Shown here piece by piece: positions 25,416 through 34,065 of a DNA stretch of 64,000 nucleotides. Where the stretch lies: contig NZ_CP166850.1 of the NCBI RefSeq assembly GCF_041346945.1, forward strand, positions 6,246,501 to 6,310,500, in the 5' to 3' direction. The notes below the pieces were generated by a model, which had not been told where the DNA came from, searched no databases, and was given only the letters and a program-made list of their open reading frames with translations. A program made the position numbers and the translations under genes. This DNA is from Amycolatopsis sp. cg9 (lineage in GTDB: Bacteria > Actinomycetota > Actinomycetes > Mycobacteriales > Pseudonocardiaceae). Each line of letters starts with the position of its first letter. The stretch's first letter is position 1.

Positions 25416-28400
25416 TCAGCGGGACAGCAGTCTCCGCACGGCGGCCAGCGCGGGTGCCGCGCCGATGGCGGAGAGGGACGTTTCGGCCGCGAGCCAGCAT
25501 TCCCGGGCCGCGCCGGGGTCGCCGAGGCGCAGCCGGGCCTTGCCGAGCACGACCAGCGCGTAGGCCTCGCCCAGCCGGTGCCCGGTGGCGCGGAAGCCGT
25601 CGACCGCTCGCGCCGCCAGGGTTTCCGCTTCCGCCGGACGGTCCATCGAGACGTTCGCCAGGCTGGTCCTGGCTTGCTCGGCGAGGAGCCGGAAGCCGCC
25701 CCGGCCGGCGTCGCGCAGGGCGGTTTCGGCGTGCCGGGCCGGCTCGATGTCTACAGTGGACAGTCCGATCCGGGTGCTGATCAGGCCGCGCAGGTAGCCG
25801 ATCTTCTCCGCCAGCCGGTGGGCCTCCGAGTATTCGGCCAGCGCCGCCGCCGGGTCGCCGCTCTGGCGGTGGAGGTCGCCGAGCGTGGCCAGCGCGTCCA
25901 CTTCGAACCGCTGGTTGCCCGCCTCGCGCGCCACCGACACGGCGAGCCGCGCGGCGGGCCACGCCTGTTCGAGGTCGCCGGTGACCCGGTGCACCGCCGC
26001 GAGCCGCACCAGCGCGTCGGCTTCGTCGTCGCGGGATCCCAGTTCCCGCAACGCTTCGAGTGCCTCGGTGAGAACGGTCAGCGCCCGGGCGAAGTCGCCG
26101 GAGACGCGGTAGCCGTACCCGAGGTTGCACAGCGCGATCGCGGCCGCGTGCGGCGAGCCCAGCCGCCGGCAGAGGTCGAGCGCGCGCTCGTTGTGCTCGA
26201 CGCCCTCGGCGAGGCGGCCGTGTTCGATGAGCACCGCGCCCAGGTTGATCAGCCCGTTCGCGGCGCGGATCGAGGTGCCGCGCCGGAGGGTGCCGTCCAG
26301 GGCGGCGGTGAAGTGCTCGATCGCCCGGTCGAGCCGGCCCAGGTCCAGGTGCACGACGCCGAGGGCGTGCAGGACCGAGTCGGCGCCTTCGCGGGCACCG
26401 GCGGCCCGGTAGGACTCCTGCGCGGCTTCGAGCTCGCGGAGCGCGGCCTCGAGATCACCGCGGCTCCAGGCGAGGGCGCCGAGGCTGTGCCGCATGGCCC
26501 CGGCGGCACGCTCGTCCCCGGCCAGCCGCGCGGCGCCGAGGCCGGCGGTCGCGGCCGCCTGCCAGCCGGCGTCGAGCCGGTGCGAGTGGAAGAACCCGCG
26601 CAGGAGGTCCGCGGCCCGCCAGGCGAACGGCCCCGGATCGTGCCGCGCACACCACCGGATCGCGGCCAGGAGGTTCCCGTGCTCGGCCAGCAGCCACCGC
26701 CGCGCTTCGGCGGGCTCGACGGTTTCGTCGGGCTCGGGCGCGTCGGGCAGCCGCTGCAGATCGGGGTAGAGCGCGGCCGCGGCACTCGCGGCCGCACGCA
26801 GGTAGTGGTCGAAGAGGCGGTCCCGGGCGGCGGCGCGCTCGGCGGCCGTCAGGTCGTCGCGAGCCCGGCCGGCGGCGTAGGCGCGGAGGAGGTCGTGGAG
26901 GCCGAAGCGGTCGTCGCCGCGGGGCTGGACGAGGTGGCTGGTGGCGAGCTCGCGCAGGAGCGGCCCGGCGTCGTCCCGGGCGAGCGCGGTGGCTCCGGCG
27001 AGGTCGATGTCCGCGCCGGGGAGCAGGCCGAGCAGGCGGAAGAACCGGGCCGCGGCGGGCGAGAGGGCGTCGAAGGAGAGGTCGAAGGCCCGGCGGACGC
27101 CGAGCTGCTCGGCGCCGGGGATCGCCAGCCGGGCCAGCAGGTCGGGGCCGGCTTCGTGCGTCCCGCCGACGGGTTCGGGCTGGGTGGCCCCGGCTTCGCG
27201 CGCTCGGCCGGAGGGGTCCGCACCGGCCAGTGGGTAGCCGCGCGTGTCTTCCGGTGCCGCCAGCTCGGTGAGGTAGCCGCGCACCGAACGGTCCGGCCAC
27301 AGGGCCAGGTTCGCTCCCACGATCCGCAACGCCAGCGGCAGCCCCGCGCACAGGCGCACCAGCTCGCGGGCCGCTTCGTCCTCCGCGGCCACTCTCTCGG
27401 GCCCGGCCACCGAGGCCAGCAGGGTGAGCGACTCGTCCGGGGGGAGCTCGGCCAGCTCGACCAGGCGGGTGTCCACCGTGGCCGCCAGGCCGGCGAGGCG
27501 GTCTCGGCTCGTGATCAGGACCGCGCAGCCCGGAGCGGCCGGGAGCAGGGCGCGGACCTGGTCGGCGCCGGCCACGTTGTCCAGCACGATCAGCACGCGG
27601 CGGTCGGCCAGTACCGAGCGGTACAGGGCCGCGGCGTCGGCCAGTTCGGTCGGGACGCCGCCCGGGCGGACGCCGAGTGCGTGGGCGAAGCGGGTCAGGA
27701 CCTCCAGCTGTTCCAGGGCCGGGACCGCCGCGTAGCCCTGGAGGTCGGCGAAGAGCTGGCCGTCCGGGAAGTGGCGGGCCGCGCGGTGGGCCCAGTGGAC
27801 CGCCGCCGTCGTCTTGCCGACGCCCGCCGGGCCGACCACCACGGCGATCGGGGGATGGGTGGCCGGGGCGCGGTCCGGGCCCAGTGTCGCGTCCAAAGTG
27901 GACAGCACCGCGGTCCGGCCGACCAGGGTCGTGACGTCCGGGGGGAGCTGCCGGGGGCGGAACTCCGGGACGCCGGGCTCGTCGGCCAGGACGTCCTGGT
28001 GGGCTTGCCGCAGCCGCTCGCCGGGGCTGACGCCGAGCTCGTCGGCGAACCGCCGGTGCACCGTGCGGTAGGCCTCGAGGGCGTCGGCGCGCCGGCCCGA
28101 ACCGTGCAGCGCCCGCAGGTAGGACACCCAGAACGCTTCCCGCCACGGGTGTTCGCGCGTCAGCCGGCCCAGCTCGGTGGTGATTTCGGCGGCGTGGCCG
28201 AGATCGAGGCTCACCGCGAAGTACCGTTCCTGCGCCTGCAGCCGCTCTTCGGTGAGCTCGGCCAGGTCGTCCTGGCTCAGGACGTCGGCCGGGACGTCGG
28301 CGAGCACCGGGCCGCGCCAGCAGGCGAGCGCGGTGGCCAGCAGGTCGCGTTCGGTGTCCGGCCGGTCCGCCGCCCGCGCGGCGGCGGTCAGCTCGCGGAA

Positions 28401-28697
28401 GCGCAGCAGGTCGTGCTGCCCGGGTCCGGTCCGCAGCAGGTAGCCGGTCGGCCGGGTCTCGACGACGCCGTCGCCGAGCGCGCGCCGGAGCCGGACCGCG
28501 TGGACCTGGATGCTCTTGCGGGCGGTGTCCGGCGGGGCGCCGCCCCACAGCAGCTCGGTGAGCCGGTCGAGCGACACCGGGGTGTTCGGCCGCATCAGCA
28601 GCGCCGCCAGCAGGGCACGCACCTTGGGCCCGGTGACGGCGACCGGCACGCCGTCCCGCTCGACCTGCAGCGGTCCGAGCACCCCGAAGCTGAGCAT
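25416..28697 (-). CDS. SARP/AfsR-type regulator (SARP-NB-ARC-TPR)
   Basis: A 1093-residue regulator. Residues 1-95 are an OmpR-like winged helix (LGPLQVERDG; RKSIQVHAVRLRRAL) and about 97-240 the bacterial transcriptional activation domain (EAFWVSYLRALHGSGRRADA). An NB-ARC/STAND ATPase follows with Walker A GPAGVGKTT (289-297) and LIVLDN as Walker B. The C-terminal 400 residues are TPR repeats (ALGVVHLDLGRLDRAIEHF, LINLGAVLIEHGRLAEGVEH). AfsR-type proteins activate secondary-metabolite genes. It lies 62 bp after the P450 gene on the same strand, so it is a good candidate activator of the peptide-P450 operon. Confidence 0.93.
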   Translation of the reverse strand: MLSFGVLGPLQVERDGVPVAVTGPKVRALLAALLMRPNTPVSLDRLTELLWGGAPPDTARKSIQVHAVRLRRALGDGVVETRPTGYLLRTGPGQHDLLRFRELTAAARAADRPDTERDLLATALACWRGPVLADVPADVLSQDDLAELTEERLQAQERYFAVSLDLGHAAEITTELGRLTREHPWREAFWVSYLRALHGSGRRADALEAYRTVHRRFADELGVSPGERLRQAHQDVLADEPGVPEFRPRQLPPDVTTLVGRTAVLSTLDATLGPDRAPATHPPIAVVVGPAGVGKTTAAVHWAHRAARHFPDGQLFADLQGYAAVPALEQLEVLTRFAHALGVRPGGVPTELADAAALYRSVLADRRVLIVLDNVAGADQVRALLPAAPGCAVLITSRDRLAGLAATVDTRLVELAELPPDESLTLLASVAGPERVAAEDEAARELVRLCAGLPLALRIVGANLALWPDRSVRGYLTELAAPEDTRGYPLAGADPSGRAREAGATQPEPVGGTHEAGPDLLARLAIPGAEQLGVRRAFDLSFDALSPAAARFFRLLGLLPGADIDLAGATALARDDAGPLLRELATSHLVQPRGDDRFGLHDLLRAYAAGRARDDLTAAERAAARDRLFDHYLRAAASAAAALYPDLQRLPDAPEPDETVEPAEARRWLLAEHGNLLAAIRWCARHDPGPFAWRAADLLRGFFHSHRLDAGWQAAATAGLGAARLAGDERAAGAMRHSLGALAWSRGDLEAALRELEAAQESYRAAGAREGADSVLHALGVVHLDLGRLDRAIEHFTAALDGTLRRGTSIRAANGLINLGAVLIEHGRLAEGVEHNERALDLCRRLGSPHAAAIALCNLGYGYRVSGDFARALTVLTEALEALRELGSRDDEADALVRLAAVHRVTGDLEQAWPAARLAVSVAREAGNQRFEVDALATLGDLHRQSGDPAAALAEYSEAHRLAEKIGYLRGLISTRIGLSTVDIEPARHAETALRDAGRGGFRLLAEQARTSLANVSMDRPAEAETLAARAVDGFRATGHRLGEAYALVVLGKARLRLGDPGAARECWLAAETSLSAIGAAPALAAVRRLLSR

Positions 28698-28759
28698 GTC
28701 CTCCCCGCCCCCGCGGACCGGGCAAACCGGTCACCGCGGGTGAGCGTAGCGGGACGGGT

Positions 28760-29902
28760 TCAGCGCGTGATCACGGGCCGCACGACCGGCGGGGTCAGCA
28801 GCGAGCCGAACACCGGCTCGGGCTCGACGATCCGCAGTGCGACGTCGTCGAAGGCGGTCCAGCAGTCGAGCACCGCCGCGCTCGCCCGGTTGACGAACCG
28901 CGAGCCGACGCAGGCCGCGCCGCCGAAGCCGTAGGGCAGGTAGCGGGCCTTGTGGCCCTCGGGCGGCCGCGCCCAGCGCGAAGGGCGGTATTCGCCGGGC
29001 TCGGCCCAGACGTCCGGGTCGCGGTGGAGCAGGTACGTGCACAGGTAGAGCCGGTCGCCGGGGACCAGCGGGACGCCGCCCAGCTCGGTGGCGGCGGTGA
29101 CCTTGCGCGACAGCAGCCAGGCGACCGGCCACAGCCGCAGGGCCTCGCTGACGCGGTGGGCGGCGGGCTCGGTGCCGCGGACCGGCGCCAGCGTGGTGCC
29201 CGCCGGCGTGCCCGGCCGCCAGCCCCGGTCGAGCAGCGCGGTCCAGGCGAACACCATCGACGCGGCCCGGCAGACCGCGCCGACCAGGCCGTGCAGGGCG
29301 AGGGCGACGTCGTCGGCCGAGCCGAGCGCCGCTCGCATCGCGTCCGGCAGGGAACCGGTGCGCCCGGCCGCCCAGCGGTGGAGCGCGGCGTCGGCGCGGC
29401 TGTGCGCGAGCCGCCCCCGCAGCCGGCGCAGCGTCGTGGCCGTCCGGTCGAGCCCGTCGGACGCGGCGAGGGCGTCCTGCAGGGATTGCCGGGCTTTCGC
29501 CGGCAGGCCGGGGAAGAGCTGTTCGCCGAAGAGCTTCAGGTAGCACCCGGTAAGCGCGCCCGGCCAGGTCTCGCCGGCTTCGGCGGACCGCCGCAGCTCG
29601 GCGGTGATGCGTTCGGGCGGGACGGCCTGCCAGGCCCGGTCCAGTTCCCGCGCGAGCGCGGCGTTGACCGGGCGGCTGCGTTCGGCACCCGGCACCCAGC
29701 CGGCGACGGCGCCGAACGTCGCCGCCTTGGCTTCGAACGGCGTGGTGGTCCCGGCCAGCGCCGTGCGGACCAGTTCGTCGCCGGACACCAGGTACCGGCC
29801 CGGTTCGAACCGGCGGATCGCGATCCCGTCGCCGGCCCACCCCTCGAGGGCGGCCCGTGGATCGGTGAGGAACCCGTCCGGTTCGGCGAGTGTCTGTCGC
29901 AC
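28760..29902 (-). CDS. Cytochrome P450, candidate RiPP-modifying enzyme
   Basis: A 380-residue P450 started at GTG 29902 behind GGGAGA. The heme loop is LPYGFGGAACVGSRF with Cys331 as thiolate ligand; the K-helix ExxR is in SEALRLWP and the meander in YRPSRWARP. Several positions are unusual. The heme loop has Tyr for the usual Phe and Ala for the usual Arg/His two residues before Cys. The I-helix (HGLVGAVCRAASMVFAW) lacks the canonical acid-alcohol pair. The gene follows a 31-codon peptide gene ending in an aromatic-rich tail by 59 bp. That arrangement matches P450-RiPP loci such as tryptorubin, where one P450 cross-links aromatic side chains. Function as a peptide cross-linker is inferred. 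Confidence 0.85.
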   Translation of the reverse strand: MRQTLAEPDGFLTDPRAALEGWAGDGIAIRRFEPGRYLVSGDELVRTALAGTTTPFEAKAATFGAVAGWVPGAERSRPVNAALARELDRAWQAVPPERITAELRRSAEAGETWPGALTGCYLKLFGEQLFPGLPAKARQSLQDALAASDGLDRTATTLRRLRGRLAHSRADAALHRWAAGRTGSLPDAMRAALGSADDVALALHGLVGAVCRAASMVFAWTALLDRGWRPGTPAGTTLAPVRGTEPAAHRVSEALRLWPVAWLLSRKVTAATELGGVPLVPGDRLYLCTYLLHRDPDVWAEPGEYRPSRWARPPEGHKARYLPYGFGGAACVGSRFVNRASAAVLDCWTAFDDVALRIVEPEPVFGSLLTPPVVRPVITR

Positions 29903-29961
29903 AGCGGTCTCCCGGGGATGCGCCGCGGCCGGGGTCGTGGTGACCCCGGCCGCGGTGGTGA

Positions 29962-30057
29962 TCAGTAGATCTCGTAGTAGAAGCGCCAGGCGGCGCCGAG
30001 CTCGCGGGTCCGGATGCTGCGCACCACGGAGCGGGCGAAGAAGCGGATCGTCGTCAT
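29962..30057 (-). CDS. Candidate RiPP precursor peptide (P450-modified type)
   Basis: A 31-codon gene with ATG at 30057 behind AAGAGGAGAACC, one of the better ribosome binding sites in the window. The peptide has a basic N-terminal part (MTTIRFFARSVVRSIRTREL) and ends GAAWRFYYEIY, with six aromatic residues in the last eight except Arg, Glu and Ile. Tryptorubin A, the founding atropopeptide, is made from a core AWYIWY at the very C-terminus of a short precursor next to a single P450; here AW is also followed by closely spaced aromatics. A likely core is AWRFYYEIY or a sub-segment. No protease gene is adjacent, also true of atropopeptide loci as I recall them. Identity as a precursor is inference. 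Confidence 0.72.
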   Translation of the reverse strand: MTTIRFFARSVVRSIRTRELGAAWRFYYEIY

Positions 30058-30089
30058 GCGGGTTCTCCTCTTTTCGATGGGTGTTGCGA

Positions 30090-30452
30090 TTACCAGCGGA
30101 GGCCGATGTTCGACGGGCCCGCGGGCCCGCCGACGTTGGCCTCGAGAGTTTGGGCCGGCACGTTGAAGCAGACCCAGGACGACGGCGGCGCCTCGGCGGC
30201 GAACCCGGTGCGGCACACGACGCCGTTCTGGCCGTGGACGATCCACTCGGCCGGTCCGCTGCCGTGCACGTCGGCGTCGACCGAGAGGGTGCCGCCCGGG
30301 AACCAGACCGGGTCCGTCCGGCAGAAACCGCTGTCGGGGCACGTCTTCGAGGTGCCGCCCTGTTCGGTGGCCAGTGCGCCCGGCGCGGCGAGCGCGAGCG
30401 CACCGGCGGCGACCGCCCCCACGACGGCCGCCCGCTTCCCTGATCGGTTCAT
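30090..30452 (-). CDS. Small secreted cysteine-containing protein
   Basis: A 120-residue protein with a Sec signal (cleavage near APGALATEQ) and a mature part of about 90 residues holding four cysteines (TCPDSGFC, VVCRTG, WVCFNV), probably two disulfides. I do not recognise the family. ATG at 30452 follows GAGGGGCAGAC. It is the first gene of the minus-strand run, 32 bp before the peptide gene, and so likely co-transcribed. It might be a partner or target of the peptide product, or an unrelated exported protein whose promoter the cluster uses. Confidence 0.75.
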   Translation of the reverse strand: MNRSGKRAAVVGAVAAGALALAAPGALATEQGGTSKTCPDSGFCRTDPVWFPGGTLSVDADVHGSGPAEWIVHGQNGVVCRTGFAAEAPPSSWVCFNVPAQTLEANVGGPAGPSNIGLRW

Positions 30453-30715
30453 GTCTGCCCCTCTTCCCCTGCGGTGACGGGGGCGGGCGCCACGGACCCC
30501 CAGTCCGCGGCGCGCGTCACGACGGACGCGGGAAAGTGCTCCCCCGTGTGTCCCCCTGGCCGCCAGACGACCGGCTCCCGTGCACCGGCACGTCCCCCCT
30601 GCCGGTGCGCTCCGGACCCCAGCCCCCAGGCTCCGGCCGTCTGGCGTAACCGATCTTGCCCGACGCCGGTTAAAGCCGGGCAAAACCCGGATACTCGGCG
30701 GGGAGGTGGTGGCGC
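30453..30715. promoter_or_regulatory. Divergent promoter region of the peptide-P450 operon
   Basis: 263 bp with no gene. Contains two dyads: TTGCCCG (30656-30662) with CGGGCAA (30677-30683), and GCACCGGCA with TGCCGGTGC near 30580-30605. One or both could be regulator sites for the peptide operon (minus) or the hydrolase (plus). I could not place promoter boxes with confidence. Confidence 0.4.
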
Positions 30716-31531
30716 TTGACCGGAACGGTGCTCGTGCGGGTGCTGCCGGCGGCCGCGCTGGTCGTGGTGCTGGTGCTGGGACTGGTGTGGGCGCTGCAGC
30801 GCCGGCTGGTCTACCTGCCCGACACCGCGCCGGTACCGGCCGCCGCGAGCGTGCTGCCCGGCGGCGAAGACGTCCGCCTCCGCACGGCCGACGGCCTGGA
30901 GCTGGGTGCCTGGTACGTCGCGCCCCGCGACCGCGAGCCGGCGGCCACGGTGCTGGTCGCCGGTGGCAACGGCGGCAACCGGGCCGGGCGCGCCCCGCTG
31001 GCCGCGAAGCTGGCGGAGGCGGGGCTGGCGGTCCTCCTCATCGACTACCGCGGCTACGGCGGCAATCCGGGCGGCCCCAGCGAAGCGGGCCTGGCCCTCG
31101 ACGTCCGCGCGGCCCACCGGTTCCTGACCGAAGAGCGGCGGGTCCCGCCGGAGCGGCTCCTGTACTTCGGCGAGAGCCTCGGGTGCGCCGTCGTGACCGA
31201 GCTGGCCACGGCGCACCCGCCGGCCGGGCTGCTCCTGCGCTCGCCGTTCACCGACCTCGCGGCCGTGGGCGCCGAGGTCTACCCGTTCCTGCCGGTGCGC
31301 CTGCTGCTGCGCGACCGCTTCCCGGTCGAGGAGCAGGTCGCGCGCGTGCGGGTGCCGACGGCCGTGGTCCTGGGCGGCGCGGATTCGATCGTGCCGCCGG
31401 CCCAGAGCCGAGCGGTGGCGGCCGCGGCGTCGGCGCGGGTGGTGGAGGTCCCCGGTGCCGGCCACAACGACCCGGTCCTGCTGACCGGCCCGGAGCTGAT
31501 CGAGGCGGTCCGGGCGCTGATCCCGCGCTGA
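30716..31531 (+). CDS. Membrane-anchored alpha/beta hydrolase
   Basis: A 271-residue serine hydrolase. TTG at 30716 is the start because GGGGAGGTGG precedes it. One N-terminal transmembrane segment (VLPAAALVVVLVLGLVW) anchors it. The nucleophile elbow is YFGESLGCA, the acid lies in VLGGADSIVPP and the histidine in PGAGHNDP. It resembles the FrsA/BEM46-like family. It is divergent from the peptide operon; a link to it, for example as a peptidase or esterase, is possible but unsupported. Confidence 0.87.
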   Translation: MTGTVLVRVLPAAALVVVLVLGLVWALQRRLVYLPDTAPVPAAASVLPGGEDVRLRTADGLELGAWYVAPRDREPAATVLVAGGNGGNRAGRAPLAAKLAEAGLAVLLIDYRGYGGNPGGPSEAGLALDVRAAHRFLTEERRVPPERLLYFGESLGCAVVTELATAHPPAGLLLRSPFTDLAAVGAEVYPFLPVRLLLRDRFPVEEQVARVRVPTAVVLGGADSIVPPAQSRAVAAAASARVVEVPGAGHNDPVLLTGPELIEAVRALIPR

Positions 31532-31624
31532 CCGGTCCGGTCCGGGCGGCGTCACCGCCGCGGGATGCCCGAGGCCGTGAACGCGGTCACCGCCCCGGAG
31601 TTCGGCGACGCCGGGTGAACCGCG

Positions 31625-32395
31625 TCACCGGCCCAGTTTCTTCAGCAGCTCCACCCCGTCGACGACCTGGTCGGCGGGCGGGGCGGGGATGTCGACCGGC
31701 TTGCCCCAGTCCCGGTAGTCGGTGGTGCCCTTGGCCGCCGCGGGGCCGGCGGAGAAGTCGACGGCGAACCGGACGGGCCGGGCCGCGGCGTCGAGCCACA
31801 GCTGCGCGGGCACCTTGGCGGGGCTCGGCTGCTGCGCGAGTTCGGGGAACAGCTCCGGCGCCTTCGCCGGGTCGAGTTCGAGCCGGTAGTGGTTGACGGG
31901 CACGTCGCCGAGCTTCGTCTGCCCGGCCGAGACGATCCGGCCGGTCCGCTCGATCTCCGCCAGGGCCCGGCCGAGGTCCGGCAGCTTGACGGCGAGGGGG
32001 ACGCCGGCGCCCAGTGCCTGCGCGACCGGGTCGGCGCTGCCGGCGTCGGTGCCGACCCACGGCTTGCCGGGGACCGCTTCCTGCGGTGTCCGCGTGAAGG
32101 TCCGCTTGCCGAGCACCCGGGTCTCGCCGCCGTCGTACACCATCGACAGCGAGGTCTCCCCGCCGTCGAACCGGAGCGAGCCGGTGAGCTGCTGGGTGGT
32201 GGGCCCGAACACGGCGGTCGTCGTGTACCCGGCGGACGGCCCGTGGCCGATCCCGGCCCGGGTGGTCCCCACCAGGCCGGCGATGTCGGTGGCCGGGGGC
32301 GCGAGCGCGGGCGGGGCCGGCGGCGGCACCGGGGCCGGGTCGCAGGCGGTCAACGCCAGTGCCGCGGCGGCGATGGTCAGGACGGACTTGCGCAC
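31625..32395 (-). CDS. LppX/LprG-like lipoprotein
   Basis: A 256-residue lipoprotein. The signal ends in the lipobox LTAC (residues 15-18), followed by a Pro/Ala linker. The mature part alternates hydrophobic beta strands (AGYTTTAVFGPTTQQLTGSLRF, IVSAGQTKLGDVPVNHYRLEL) as in the LolA/LprG fold that carries lipids across the cell wall. GTG at 32395 follows GAGGGGG. It is monocistronic and divergent from the SDR operon. Confidence 0.8.
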   Translation of the reverse strand: MRKSVLTIAAAALALTACDPAPVPPPAPPALAPPATDIAGLVGTTRAGIGHGPSAGYTTTAVFGPTTQQLTGSLRFDGGETSLSMVYDGGETRVLGKRTFTRTPQEAVPGKPWVGTDAGSADPVAQALGAGVPLAVKLPDLGRALAEIERTGRIVSAGQTKLGDVPVNHYRLELDPAKAPELFPELAQQPSPAKVPAQLWLDAAARPVRFAVDFSAGPAAAKGTTDYRDWGKPVDIPAPPADQVVDGVELLKKLGR

Positions 32396-32545
32396 CCGGG
32401 CCCCCTCGAAGTCGTGTTCCGGGGGAAGGTAGCGGGGGAAGGTCACATTCCGGGCAGGGTGTGCGCGGTGGTCCCATCGCGCATAATGGGCCACTGACCG
32501 ACTGCTTGGTATGTGCCGGGCACCACACGAAGGAGACACACTGCC

Positions 32546-33298
32546 GTGAACTCGTTCAAGGATCGCGTCGCGATCGTCACCGGGGCCAGCCGGGGCATCG
32601 GCCTCGGGATCGCGAAGACGCTCGTCGAACGCGGCGCCAAGGTGTGCATCACCGCGCGCAAGCCGGAGGCCCTCGAAGAGGCCGTGAACTCCCTCGGCGG
32701 CCCGGACGTCGCCATGTTCGTACCCGGGAAGGCCGACGACACCGACCACCAGGACGAGGCGGTCGCCAAGACGGTCGAGACCTTCGGCCGGCTCGACTAC
32801 CTGGTCAACAACACCGGCATCAACCCCGTCTACGGGCCCACCCTGGACATCGACCCGGCGGCCGCGGCCAAGATCCTGGGCGTCAACGTGCTCGCGCCGC
32901 TGGGCTGGACCAAGCGCGCCCGCGACGCGTGGATGGGCGAGCACGGCGGCGCCGTCGTCAACGTCGCTTCCGTCGCCGGTCTCGGCGCTTCGCCGGGCAT
33001 CGGCATGTACGGCGTCAGCAAGGCCGCGCTGATCCGGCTGACCGTCGAGCTCGGCGCCGAGCTGGGCCCGCAGATCCGCGTCAACGCCGTCGCGCCGGCC
33101 GTGGTCAAGACGAAGTTCGCGACCGCGCTCTACGAGGGCCGCGAGGAGGAGGTCGCCTCGGCGTACCCGATGAAGCGGCTCGGCGTGCCGGCCGACATCG
33201 CGGGCGCGGTCGCCTTCCTGCTGTCCGACGACGCGGGCTGGATCACCGGCCAGACCGTGGTCCTCGACGGCGGCGTGACCCTGGGTGGTGGCCTGTGA
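32546..33298 (+). CDS. SDR-family 3-oxoacyl reductase-like protein
   Basis: A 250-residue FabG-like SDR: TGASRGIGLGIAK cofactor loop, NNTGINP, Ser in VASVAG, YGVSKAAL with Tyr and Lys, and the closing QTVVLDGG. GTG at 32546 follows AAGGAGA. It is first in a three-gene operon with a second SDR (GTGA overlap) and a carboxyltransferase (ATGA overlap). Probably reduces or oxidises a 3-hydroxyacyl-CoA in a degradation pathway. The NNTG in place of NNAG is a small deviation. Confidence 0.9.
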   Translation: MNSFKDRVAIVTGASRGIGLGIAKTLVERGAKVCITARKPEALEEAVNSLGGPDVAMFVPGKADDTDHQDEAVAKTVETFGRLDYLVNNTGINPVYGPTLDIDPAAAAKILGVNVLAPLGWTKRARDAWMGEHGGAVVNVASVAGLGASPGIGMYGVSKAALIRLTVELGAELGPQIRVNAVAPAVVKTKFATALYEGREEEVASAYPMKRLGVPADIAGAVAFLLSDDAGWITGQTVVLDGGVTLGGGL

Positions 33299-34065
33299 CC
33301 GGCGTCGTCGTCACCGGCGGTGGCGGCGGCATCGGTGCCGCGCTGGCCCGCCGCTTCGCCGCCGGCGGCGCCCAGGTCGTCGTGGCCGACCTCGACGGCG
33401 ACAAGGCCGGCGAAGTCGCTGCCGAGATCAAGGGCACGGCGTTCGTCGGCGACGTCGCGAGCGTCGACGGCGTCGCGAAGCTGATCGAGAGCGCCCGCGA
33501 GACGCTCGGCGAGATCGACATCTACTGCGCCAACGCGGGCATCGCGCCCTTCGGCGGCGCGGAAAGCCCCGAGGAGGTCTGGGCGCGCACCTGGGACGTC
33601 AACGTCATGGCGCACGTCCGCGCGGCCAACCAGCTGCTGCCCGCGTGGCTCGAACGCGGCGAGGGGCACTTCATCGCGACCGTGTCCGCCGCCGGCCTGC
33701 TGACCAGCCTCGGCTCGGCGCCGTACTCGGTGACCAAGCACGGCGCGCTCGCGTTCGCCGAGTACCTGTCGGCGACCTACCGGCACCGCGGGATCACCGT
33801 GCAGGCGATCTGCCCGCAGGGCGTGCGCACGGCGATGCTGGAGAGCACCGGCACCGCCGGCCAGCTGCTGATGGGCGCGTCGGCGATCGAACCCGAGCAG
33901 GTCGCGGACGCGCTGTTCGCGGCGATGGAGTCGAAGCAGTTCCTGGTGCTGCCGCACCCCGAGGTCGCGGACTACTACGCGGCGCGCGCGACGCAGACCG
34001 ACCGCTGGCTCGGCGGGATGAACAAGCTGCAGCGCAAGGTCGAAGCGGCGCTCGAGGCGGAATGA
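33295..34065 (+). CDS. SDR-family oxidoreductase
   Basis: A 256-residue SDR with TGGGGGIGAALARRF, NAGIAPFG, SAAGLLTS and YSVTKHGAL. It is not a close duplicate of its neighbour: the cofactor loop has five glycines and the C-terminus carries a long helical tail (YYAARATQTDRWLGGMNKLQ). GTG overlaps the previous stop as GTGA. Coupling to another SDR and a carboxyltransferase suggests consecutive steps on an acyl-CoA. Confidence 0.9.
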   Translation: MTGVVVTGGGGGIGAALARRFAAGGAQVVVADLDGDKAGEVAAEIKGTAFVGDVASVDGVAKLIESARETLGEIDIYCANAGIAPFGGAESPEEVWARTWDVNVMAHVRAANQLLPAWLERGEGHFIATVSAAGLLTSLGSAPYSVTKHGALAFAEYLSATYRHRGITVQAICPQGVRTAMLESTGTAGQLLMGASAIEPEQVADALFAAMESKQFLVLPHPEVADYYAARATQTDRWLGGMNKLQRKVEAALEAE

